Positions 1 to 5,004 of a stretch of DNA of 5,004 nt are shown one piece after another. Location of the stretch: the NCBI GenBank assembly GCA_024404655.1, contig JAKSPR010000221.1, positions 1 to 5,004 of the forward strand. The letters run 5' to 3'. Each line of letters starts with the position of its first letter. The first letter of the stretch is position 1. This stretch comes from Clostridia bacterium (GTDB lineage: Bacteria > Bacillota > Clostridia > Oscillospirales > CAG-272). The translations under genes and the position numbers were made by a program. The notes below the pieces were generated by a model, which ran no database searches, had not been told where the DNA came from, and saw only the letters and a program-made list of their open reading frames with translations.

Positions 1-362
1 ACAAGACACCCTGCGTATTCGTCAATGGCTTTTACTCTGCCGTCCAGCGTGATATAAGCACCGCCGGATTTCCGTTCATCCGGCCGGAACCAGGTCAGAA
101 CGACGGTTGGACGTGTGCCAAGCTTAGCCCGGATCTCTGCCATCCGTCGGTCCATCAGCTCTTTTTCGTTTTCATCCTGTTCGATGCGTCCTTCGGTCAG
201 CCTGGCGGTTTCCGTGATCGCATCATCATAACCGGTCAGCGCTGCAAAAGGGGAGAACTGCGCCGCGCGGTTCTTCATTGGCATCCGCGGATGCCGCCGG
301 GAGGTGGGATGCGGCAGGTCGATAATATCGTCGTACTTTCCTGTCGGTTTCTTGTTTTCCAT
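1..362 (-). CDS. YolD-like protein, partial (C-terminus beyond window edge)
   Basis: The reading frame opens with ATG at 362-360 on the minus strand and stays open for 120 codons to the window edge, so the C-terminus is missing. The product starts MENKKPTGKYDDIIDLPHP. Residues 32-47 carry the hallmark RAAQFSPFAALTGYDD of the YolD-like family, followed by a charged, probably helical stretch (about 50-85) and a beta-rich part containing TVVLTWF and GGAYITLDG. An AAAGGAG ribosome binding site lies 10 bases upstream. The gene begins 23 bases after the stop of the Y-family polymerase gene, so the two should be co-transcribed. YolD-like genes are typically paired with uvrX/ImpB-type polymerases in Firmicutes and their prophages. 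An accessory role in damage-induced mutagenesis is inferred; no biochemical activity can be read from the sequence. Confidence 0.85.
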   Translation of the reverse strand, partial: MENKKPTGKYDDIIDLPHPTSRRHPRMPMKNRAAQFSPFAALTGYDDAITETARLTEGRIEQDENEKELMDRRMAEIRAKLGTRPTVVLTWFRPDERKSGGAYITLDGRVKAIDEYAGCL

Positions 363-385
363 AGCCGATGTGCTCCTTTCGACTG

Positions 386-1841
386 TTATGCCTTGTGGCC
401 GCCGATCTGCTGGTTACGCTCAACGGTGGTTGCGCCTTCTTCCAGATTCATGCCTTTCAAAATCGCATTTTTCCCGTAACGGTGCTGGATAGAAAGCATC
501 GCTTTCTGCATCCGTTTCTCCTTTGCAAGCCGTGCGTCTTCCTCAGCCCGGGCACGTTCGACCGCTTCCTGATCGGTGAAAAGATCGAACTGTTCAAAGG
601 TGACGGCACCGTCTGCCTCTCGCTCGTCGGTCACATGATTGGCGATCACGTGCATTCTGCGCAGAAGCAGGGTCGGGTTGACGTTCTTTTCATAGAGGGA
701 CAGAATTGCCTGTACGATCAGACGGGACGATGCCGTTCTTCTCGGGAGATTTGCGGAACCATGGGCTTCCTTTGGCAGCTTTCTGCCGTAGAAATCCGTG
801 GTGGTAGGGCCGTTATAGGCCTTTTTGCGGGCTGGGTCCTCCAGATTTTCGATATCATAACCCACGATCAGTTCAACCTGATCGGTGACAAGCTCCCGCT
901 CGACCAACTGCAGTGCCATCAGTTCTGCCATTTCCCTTGCGATCAGCATGCCTTTGTCATAAGGATAGGGGTGCAGAAGAACCTGGCCGTGGCTCAGGCT
1001 GTTGGATTCCGGACGATAGGCTTTGATCTCCTGCATAGTGCAGGGTTCCCATCCCCAGGCGTGATCGATGAGCAGCTCCGCATTGACACCGAACATGCCG
1101 TAGAGCAGATCTTCATTATAGTATTCATTCTGCGCACCGACGGAACAGCGGGCAATATCTCCCATGGTGTAAAGACCGCAGGCTTCCAGCTTCTTTGCAT
1201 AACCTTTTCCCACCCGCCAAAAATCCGTCAGCGGTTTATGATCCCACAGATTCCTCCGGAAGCTCATCTCATCAAGTTCCGCAATACGGACACCGTTTTT
1301 ATCGGGCTGAATATGCTTGGCCTCAATATCCATCGCCGCTTTGCAGAGGAACAGATTCGGCGCAAGTCCTGCCGTAGCAGTAATTCCCGTCTGATGCAGA
1401 ACATCAAGGATCATCTTCATGGTCATCTCCCGGGCGGTCATGCGATTGGCGGTGAGGTAATCGGTCAGGTCAATGAACACCTCGTCAATGGAGTAGACGT
1501 GGATATCCTCCGGGGCGACATACTGTAAATAGATATGATAGATGCGGGTGGAAAACTCCATATAATGCGCCATCTGCGGTGTCGCGGCAATATAGGAAAG
1601 CTCCAGCGGCATTGATCTCACGGACCTTTGATACGACCTCAAAAAGACGCGCTCTTCCGGGGATTCCATACCGTTTGAGTGACGGGGAAACCGCAAGGCA
1701 GATCGTCTTTTCCGTGCGGGAAACGTCTGCTACCACAAGATTTGTGGTAAGCGGATCAAGGCCGCGTTCTACACATTCCACAGACGCATAAAAGGATTTC
1801 AAGTCGATTGCCGCATAGCTGCGCTCCGCCCGGTCTGCCAT
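386..1841 (-). pseudogene. Y-family DNA polymerase (UmuC/ImpB/UvrX type), disrupted by internal deletion and frameshift
   Basis: A Y-family polymerase extends primers past damaged template bases. The N-terminal piece (from 1841) reads MADRAERSYAAIDLKSFYAS and contains the first metal-binding Asp (D13), then TEKTICLAVSP and YGIPGRARLFEV, ending near KVREIN (about 1613). The rest lies in another frame: YIAATPQMAHYMEFSTRIY, the catalytic SIDEVFID, TGITATAGLAPNLFLCKVAM-like palm and finger blocks (here LCKAAMDI), WDHKPLTDFWRVGKGYAKKL, the little-finger region with ANHV, and the usual tail GKNAILKGMNLEEGAT to the TAA at 388-386. From memory, intact homologues carry 25-30 residues (often with a RFTGSS motif) between EIN and YIA. 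These are missing, so a deletion not divisible by three is likelier than a single-base error. The second ATG (1841) is chosen because AAAGGAGG (1849-1856) is 7 bases away; the ATG at 1847 is too close. An intact protein would be about 510 residues. The product is probably inactive as a full-length polymerase. Confidence 0.85.
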
Positions 1842-1848
1842 ATCCATA

Positions 1849-1856
1849 CCTCCTTT
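1849..1856 (-). promoter_or_regulatory. Ribosome binding site of the polymerase gene
   Basis: On the minus strand this reads AAAGGAGG, a near-perfect Shine-Dalgarno. It is 7 bases from the ATG at 1841 and 1 base from the ATG at 1847, which favours 1841 as the start. An upstream in-frame ATG at 1871 lies within or before the expected transcription start and is excluded. Confidence 0.75.
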
Positions 1857-1873
1857 GCCGGATTTGTGCAATT

Positions 1874-1902
1874 ATTATAATACAAAGCGGGCCTTTGCGC
1901 AA
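1874..1902 (-). promoter_or_regulatory. Sigma-A-type promoter for the polymerase/yolD operon
   Basis: On the minus strand TTGCGC (1902-1897) is followed, after a 17-base spacer, by a perfect TATAAT (1879-1874). Transcription would start near 1867 and give a short leader of about 25 bases before the ATG at 1841. The -35 matches the consensus TTGACA at four of six positions, so the promoter may be modest when not induced. Confidence 0.65.
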
Positions 1903-1910
1903 GTGTCGGG

Positions 1911-1924
1911 CGAAGATTTGTTCG
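1911..1924. promoter_or_regulatory. Candidate LexA (DinR) SOS box
   Basis: The plus strand reads CGAAGATTTGTTCG. The Gram-positive LexA consensus is CGAAC-N4-GTTCG; this site matches nine of the ten half-site bases with correct N4 spacing. It lies 8 bases upstream of the -35 box of the polymerase promoter. Translesion polymerase genes are typical SOS targets, so the placement makes sense, although many LexA sites overlap the promoter core rather than flank it. Regulation by LexA is inferred. Confidence 0.5.
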
Positions 1925-1993
1925 ATTTCCGTTATTTTCTCCGTCAGAGTATGAACAAGCTATGGATTATTTGAGATATTTTTATGGAACCCA

Positions 1994-2023
1994 TTGACAG
2001 AAGCGGGGTGTTTATGATAAAAT
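1994..2023 (+). promoter_or_regulatory. Promoter for the minD-like/mgsA-like operon
   Basis: A perfect TTGACA (1994-1999) is followed after 18 bases by TAAAAT (2018-2023), an acceptable sigma-A-type -10. Start of transcription is expected near 2030. This would leave a leader of roughly 125 bases before the probable TTG start of the MinD-like gene. Confidence 0.6.
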
Positions 2024-2029
2024 AAATCT

Positions 2030-2156
2030 ATACGGAAAGTTCCGGATTTCAAAATCTTGTAGATTTTTCACAATTTGAAAAACGCGATTCGGCCGATATC
2101 GAACAAACCGCTGATTTTTGCCGTTTTTTCGCAAATCGGGAAAGGATGAGAACAGC
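2030..2156 (+). other. 5' leader of the minD-like transcript with small dyads
   Basis: The 315-base divergent gap (1842-2156) holds two promoters, an SOS-box candidate and this leader. Just after the expected transcription start is the dyad CGGAAAGTTCCG (2033-2044). It is followed by a 6-bp hairpin, AAAATC (2051-2056) and GATTTT (2062-2067) around TTGTA, which ends in a short T run. AAAAACG (2078-2084) can also pair with CGTTTTT (2122-2128). I do not recognise a known riboswitch. The dyads could be an operator or weak mRNA structure, or have no function. Confidence 0.3.
2141..2150 (+). promoter_or_regulatory. Ribosome binding site that decides a TTG start for the MinD-like gene
   Basis: AAAGGATGAG is the only good Shine-Dalgarno-like element here. 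It lies about 10 bases (counted from AAAGGA) before a TTG at 2157 but 16 bases before the ATG at 2163. The in-frame ATG at 2118 lies upstream of the element. TTG at 2157 is therefore preferred, with ATG 2163 as the alternative; the two differ by only two residues. Confidence 0.55.
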
Positions 2157-2948
2157 TTGTCGATGATCTGTGCGGTCACCTCTGCCAAAGGCGGGGTCGG
2201 TAAATCCACAGTCTGTGCCAATCTCGGCGCTGCGCTGGCCATGCGCGGCAAGCGCGTCCTGCTCATCGACTGCGACCTGACCAATCGTTCTTTGGATCTT
2301 CTGACCGGTCTTGAAAGCGCTGTGATTTATGGACTTCCCGATGTCAATCCGGGGTGTATTCCGCCGGAACGCGCCATCCTCACCCATCACACGATTCCCG
2401 GTCTCTGTCTTCTGCCGGGCGGTACGGGTGCTCCCCATGTCATGCCGGGTTATGAAGAGCTTTCGCAGGTACTCACGGCAGTATCGTCCCTTGATTTTGA
2501 TATCATCCTGCTCGATACGCCGGGCAGTGATCCGGCCGGTGTGAGCGCTGCGGCACGACTGTGCGACAAGGCTCTTGTCGTTTCCTCTCCGCAGATGATT
2601 TCCGTCCGTTCCGCTGAAAAAACAGCCGGGATGCTGACGGCAGCAGGAGTTGCCGACTGCGGTCTGATTATCAACCAGTTCCCGGATGCGGCTATATTTT
2701 TCACAAAAAAACACGGTGCGGAAAAAAAGAAGAACTCAGCAGGAGCGGCGCTCATTGACACCATTGATACCGTGGCTCTGCAGCTGAAAGCTGTCATTCC
2801 CTTTGACACAGGACTGTGGGACAGGCAGAACAAAGGGCTGCTCATTGACGACAAAGCCTACAAAAACACGGCATTCTCTTATGCCCTCCGGAACCTCTCA
2901 GCACGGATGTGCGGATACAGCGTTCCGCTGTTTTCAAGAAATCAGTAA
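2157..2948 (+). CDS. MinD/ParA-family P-loop ATPase (MinD-like), apparently without C-terminal membrane anchor
   Basis: This 263-residue protein (TTG start) has the deviant Walker A motif KGGVGKST at residues 11-18, with signature Lys11 and P-loop Lys16. It also has LLIDCDLTNRSLDLLTGLE (Walker A', residues 35-53), Walker B-like IILLDTPG (116-123) and a nucleotide-base-contact-type IINQF. The SLDLLTGLE block and VIPFDTGLWDRQNKG near the C-terminus resemble MinD (NLDVVMGLE; the VPEDE...NRGEP region) more than ParA or Soj. MinD binds the membrane as an ATP dimer and positions the division inhibitor MinC. Here the chain ends GYSVPLFSRNQ, where MinD proteins usually continue into a basic amphipathic targeting helix. 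A lysine-rich insertion (KKHGAEKKK) lies at about 184-192. No minC or minE is adjacent. The mgsA-like gene follows after 70 bases with no evident terminator, so they form an operon. An orphan ParA-like ATPase is the alternative. Confidence 0.8.
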   Translation: MSMICAVTSAKGGVGKSTVCANLGAALAMRGKRVLLIDCDLTNRSLDLLTGLESAVIYGLPDVNPGCIPPERAILTHHTIPGLCLLPGGTGAPHVMPGYEELSQVLTAVSSLDFDIILLDTPGSDPAGVSAAARLCDKALVVSSPQMISVRSAEKTAGMLTAAGVADCGLIINQFPDAAIFFTKKHGAEKKKNSAGAALIDTIDTVALQLKAVIPFDTGLWDRQNKGLLIDDKAYKNTAFSYALRNLSARMCGYSVPLFSRNQ

Positions 2949-3018
2949 ATCATTTTCCAAAGACAGATAGATTCATACGTCCGATATTCACCCAGAAAAA
3001 AGAAAGGGGTACAACATC

Positions 3019-3468
3019 ATGGAAATCGCTATCATCGCACATGATTCCAAAAAAGAGCTCATGACCCAGTTCTGCATCGCATACTGCGGTATTCTCTCCA
3101 AGCACAGCATTTCTGCAACTTCTATCACCGGAAAGTATATTTCCGATGCAACAGGTCTTCAGATTGAGCGTCTGCTTGCGGGCAAACAGGGCGGCGTCCA
3201 GCAGATTGCGTCCCGCATTGCCTACGACGAGATTGATATGGTGTTGTTCTTCCGTTCCACCACCCAGCCGCTCACCGTCAACCCCGAACAGGAGGAACTG
3301 GAAGCAGGTCTGATCCGGATGTGCGATCTGCACAATGTCCCGATCGCCACCAACATTGCAACCGCCGAAGCCCTTGTCTCTGCTCTTGACCGCGGCGACT
3401 TCGACTGGCGTGAAATTATCAATCCCAAATCCGATTACAACCGCAGAAAAAAAGCGCAGAGATATTGA
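3019..3468 (+). CDS. mgsA: Methylglyoxal-synthase-family protein, probably catalytically inactive
   Basis: MgsA converts dihydroxyacetone phosphate to methylglyoxal and phosphate in the cytoplasm. This 149-residue protein is full length and keeps the fold markers: IAHDSKK (residues 6-12, with the conserved His8, Asp9 and Lys12), SDATGL (42-47), IDMVLFFR (72-79) and NVPIATNIATAEAL (106-119). Key positions differ from the family as I know it. The catalytic Asp of GGDQQ is Val60 (GGVQQ, codon GTC at 3196). The phosphate-binding ATGTTG loop is ATSITG. The block after FFR, normally DPL...PHxPD and carrying an active-site Asp, His and second Asp, is STTQPLTVNPEQEE, about four residues longer. The AAAGGGG ribosome site (3003-3009) is 9 bases from the ATG. 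It follows the MinD-like gene, echoing the clostridial min-rodA-mgsA cluster. The frame is intact and composition looks normal, suggesting selection; a sensor or binding role is inference. Confidence 0.8.
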   Translation: MEIAIIAHDSKKELMTQFCIAYCGILSKHSISATSITGKYISDATGLQIERLLAGKQGGVQQIASRIAYDEIDMVLFFRSTTQPLTVNPEQEELEAGLIRMCDLHNVPIATNIATAEALVSALDRGDFDWREIINPKSDYNRRKKAQRY

Positions 3469-3484
3469 CAAACGCTTTTTTCTG
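3444..3484 (+). terminator. Probable intrinsic terminator of the minD-like/mgsA-like operon
   Basis: CAG-A7-GCG (3444-3456) is the inverted complement of CGC-T6-CTG (3473-3484) apart from one bulged A. It would form a stem with a three-pair GC top and a 16-base loop, the T6 run serving as U-tract. The first arm lies inside the last codons of the mgsA-like gene and the loop contains its TGA. The GC part is short and the loop large, so termination may be leaky. Confidence 0.45.
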
Positions 3485-3493
3485 TGATACAAT
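3465..3493 (+). promoter_or_regulatory. Strong extended -10 promoter for the thrS leader
   Basis: Perfect TTGACA (3465-3470), a 17-base spacer and TACAAT (3488-3493) preceded by the extended -10 element TGA (3485-3487). The -35 box overlaps the TGA stop (3466-3468) of the upstream gene. Transcription should start around 3500, directly before the T-box leader. Confidence 0.8.
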
Positions 3494-3499
3494 AGGTTC

Positions 3500-3734
3500 G
3501 TCCTATATGGACAGTCTGCGCAGGATATGCCAGAGGTAAGAAAGCTCCGAACGGAAACTCCCGTTTCTGTCAGAGAGAAGCATCACCGGCTGAAAGTGCT
3601 TCAAGGAGACCGGATACCCCGGGTACCACCGGTGCGGTTGATTCTATACGCATCCAGAGACAAATTCACGGGTGGAACCGTGCAGATAACTATGTTTACT
3701 GCACCCCGGAGTGTGACAAGCACTCCGGGGTGGT
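3500..3734 (+). promoter_or_regulatory. T-box riboswitch controlling thrS (tRNA-Thr sensing)
   Basis: The leader carries T-box hallmarks. GTCAGAGAG (3569-3577) is followed by a stem AAGCA/TGCTT capped by a loop containing GGCTGAAAG. The core GGGTGGAACCGTG (3670-3682) has the CACGG/CCGTG antiterminator helix around the bulge TGGAACC (3673-3679), whose TGGA can pair with a tRNA 3' end UCCA. A terminator hairpin follows. An 8-bp hairpin (3551-3558 with 3563-3570) lies in the 5' part. The ACC triplets at 3625-3627 and 3628-3630, inside ACCGG...CCGGT, are candidate threonine specifiers; I could not settle which. Uncharged tRNA-Thr should stabilise the antiterminator and let transcription continue into thrS, which starts 33 bases after the terminator stem. 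The exact secondary structure was not computed. Confidence 0.88.
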
Positions 3735-3747
3735 TATATTCTATTTT
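3702..3747 (+). terminator. T-box attenuator terminator before thrS
   Basis: CACCCCGGAGTG (3702-3713) and CACTCCGGGGTG (3721-3732) form a perfect 12-bp GC-rich stem around the 7-base loop TGACAAG, followed by the U-rich but interrupted tail GTTATATTCTATTTT. A competing or extending pairing TGCAG (3681-3685) with CTGCA (3699-3703) links it to the antiterminator. This is the off-state hairpin of the riboswitch. Confidence 0.85.
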
Positions 3748-3766
3748 ATGAAAAGGAGTGTATCCT

Positions 3767-5004
3767 ATGTTTACTTTGAACTTCGGCGCCAAAAAGGTCT
3801 CTTGTGAGGCTCCTGTCACCGTGTACGACGCAGCAAAAGAAGCGGAACTGAGCAGCCGTGAGGTTATTGCGGCTACCGTCAACGGCACCACCGTCGACCT
3901 GACCAAAGAACTTTCCGCAGATGCCGACGTGGCTCTGCTGACTTTTGCAGACGATGCCGGCAAGCACGTTTTCTGGCATACCACCGCACATATCATGGCA
4001 CAGGCTGTCAAGCGCCTGTTCCCCGCTGCCAAGCTGACCATCGGTCCGGCAATCGAGGACGGTTTCTACTATGACTTCGATTCCGACACCCCCTTCTCCG
4101 CTGATATTCTCAAGCAGCTGGAAGGCGAAATGAAGAAGATCATCAAGGAAAACCTGAAGCTGGAGCGCTTCACCCTGCCCCGTGAAGAAGCAATCAAGTT
4201 CATGGAAGAAAAGGATGAACCCTACAAGGTTCAGCTGATCAAGGAACTGCCCGAAGGTGAAGAGATTTCCTTCTATCGTCAGGGCGAATATACCGACCTG
4301 TGCGTCGGCCCGCACCTCTTTGCAACGGGCGCTGTCAAGGCATACAAGCTGACCGCCTGCACCGGTGCTTACTGGAAGGGCGACCAGAACAACAAGCAGC
4401 TGCAGAGAATTTACGGTATTTCCTTCCCCACCAAAGACGAGCTGAACGCTTATCTCGAACAGCAGGCAGAAGCTCTCAAGCGCGACCACAACAAGCTGGG
4501 CCGCGAGCTTGAATTCTTCACCACTGTCGATGTCGTCGGTCAGGGTCTGCCGATCCTGCTCCCCAAGGGTGCAAGAACCATTCAGCTGATGCAGCGCTTC
4601 GTCGAAGACGAGGAACAGCGCCGCGGTTACCTGCTGACCAAGACCCCTCTGATGGCAAAGCGGGAGCTTTACAAGATCTCCGGTCACTGGGATCACTATC
4701 TGGACGGCATGTTCGTTCTGGGCGACCCCAACGACTACACCAAGGAGTGTTTTGCACTCCGTCCCATGACCTGCCCGTTCCAGTATCAGGTATTCTTAAA
4801 CAAGAAGCGCTCCTACCGTGAACTTCCCATGCGTCTGGGCGAGACCTCCACGCTGTTCAGAAATGAGGACTCCGGTGAAATGCACGGTCTGATCCGTGTC
4901 CGTCAGTTCACGATTTCCGAAGGTCATCTGATTCTCCGTCCCGAACAGCTCTCCGAAGAATTCAAGGGCTGTCTTGATCTTGCACTCTATATGCTGAAGG
5001 CTGT
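3767..5004 (+). CDS. thrS: Threonyl-tRNA synthetase, partial (C-terminus beyond window edge)
   Basis: ThrS charges tRNA-Thr with threonine in the cytoplasm. The visible 412 residues show the family's domain order: an N-terminal TGS domain (about 1-62) and the second additional (editing) domain with HTTAH (His71, His75) and TDLCVGPH (Cys179, His183), which removes mischarged serine. The class II catalytic core then begins, with TPLMAKRELYKISGHWDHY (motif 1 region), LRPMTCP (Cys336, expected zinc ligand) and motif 2 FRNEDSGEMHGLIRVRQF (364-381) followed by EGH (His387, expected second zinc ligand). The third zinc ligand, motif 3 and the anticodon-binding domain lie beyond the edge. The usual NCPGH is TCPFQ here, which I associate with a divergent bacterial ThrS subgroup rather than with damage. 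AAAGGAG (3752-3758) lies 8 bases before the ATG. Expression is expected to depend on the upstream T-box. Confidence 0.97.
   Translation, partial: MFTLNFGAKKVSCEAPVTVYDAAKEAELSSREVIAATVNGTTVDLTKELSADADVALLTFADDAGKHVFWHTTAHIMAQAVKRLFPAAKLTIGPAIEDGFYYDFDSDTPFSADILKQLEGEMKKIIKENLKLERFTLPREEAIKFMEEKDEPYKVQLIKELPEGEEISFYRQGEYTDLCVGPHLFATGAVKAYKLTACTGAYWKGDQNNKQLQRIYGISFPTKDELNAYLEQQAEALKRDHNKLGRELEFFTTVDVVGQGLPILLPKGARTIQLMQRFVEDEEQRRGYLLTKTPLMAKRELYKISGHWDHYLDGMFVLGDPNDYTKECFALRPMTCPFQYQVFLNKKRSYRELPMRLGETSTLFRNEDSGEMHGLIRVRQFTISEGHLILRPEQLSEEFKGCLDLALYMLKA

Noticed and set aside
368..1528. 386-codon open frame on the plus strand opposite the polymerase gene
   Set aside because: It is antisense to a clearly recognisable Y-family polymerase, has no family motifs and no good ribosome binding site; it is a shadow of GC-rich coding sequence.
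1485..1610. C-terminal tail of the N-terminal polymerase frame (after EIN) as a genuine protein end
   Set aside because: It is the out-of-frame reading of the conserved YIAATPQMAHYM to HVYS region, so it only marks the frameshift.
1863..1886. TTTGT...ACAAA dyad around the -10 box of the polymerase promoter, considered as an operator
   Set aside because: Only five bases per arm with an AT-rich centre and no known motif; likely chance.
2049..2714. 221-codon minus-strand frame opposite the MinD-like gene
   Set aside because: The plus strand encodes intact P-loop ATPase motifs with promoter and ribosome site; the antisense frame has none.
3527..3751. 74-codon plus-strand frame between the mgsA-like gene and thrS
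   Set aside because: It runs through the T-box stems, the antiterminator and the terminator, and is explained by the RNA structure rather than by coding.
3746..4696. 316-codon open frame on the minus strand opposite thrS
   Set aside because: It lies entirely opposite the strongly conserved ThrS coding sequence and its leader, and the translation matches no family I recognise.
1..5004. CRISPR array, insertion sequence, tRNA or rRNA gene
   Set aside because: No regularly spaced repeats, transposase motifs, terminal inverted repeats, tRNA cloverleaf or rRNA-like stretches were seen on either strand.

Overview
The window looks like chromosomal DNA of a Gram-positive anaerobe of the class Clostridia, most likely the Oscillospiraceae/Ruminococcaceae group. 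The basis is a UvrX/YolD-type mutagenesis cassette, a MinD-family gene followed by a methylglyoxal-synthase-family gene, a T-box leader before thrS, strong AAAGGAG-type ribosome binding sites and moderate GC. The genus cannot be fixed from this sequence.

Layout. Minus strand, 1-1902: a promoter (1874-1902) with a LexA/SOS-box-like dyad just upstream (1911-1924) reads into a Y-family (UmuC/ImpB type) translesion polymerase gene (1841 to 386), followed 23 bases later by a YolD-like gene (362 to beyond the left edge). The polymerase gene is broken: near 1605-1616 about 25-30 expected codons are missing and the frame changes, so the N-terminal and C-terminal parts lie in different frames.

Plus strand, 1994-3484: a promoter, a leader of about 125 bases with small dyads, a MinD/ParA-family ATPase gene (2157-2948, probable TTG start) and a methylglyoxal-synthase-family gene (3019-3468). 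In many Clostridia minD and mgsA sit in one longer min/rodA cluster. Here minC, minE and rodA are not next to them. The MinD-like protein seems to stop before the usual membrane-targeting helix, and the MgsA-like protein has lost several catalytic and phosphate-binding residues. This is either a decaying relic or a repurposed pair, and it is the most interesting part of the window.

Plus strand, 3465-5004: a near-consensus extended -10 promoter overlaps the end of the mgsA-like gene and the probable terminator of that operon. It drives a T-box riboswitch (about 3500-3734) with a perfect 12-bp terminator stem, then thrS (3767 to beyond the right edge), encoding threonyl-tRNA synthetase. ThrS production is therefore expected to rise when tRNA-Thr is uncharged.
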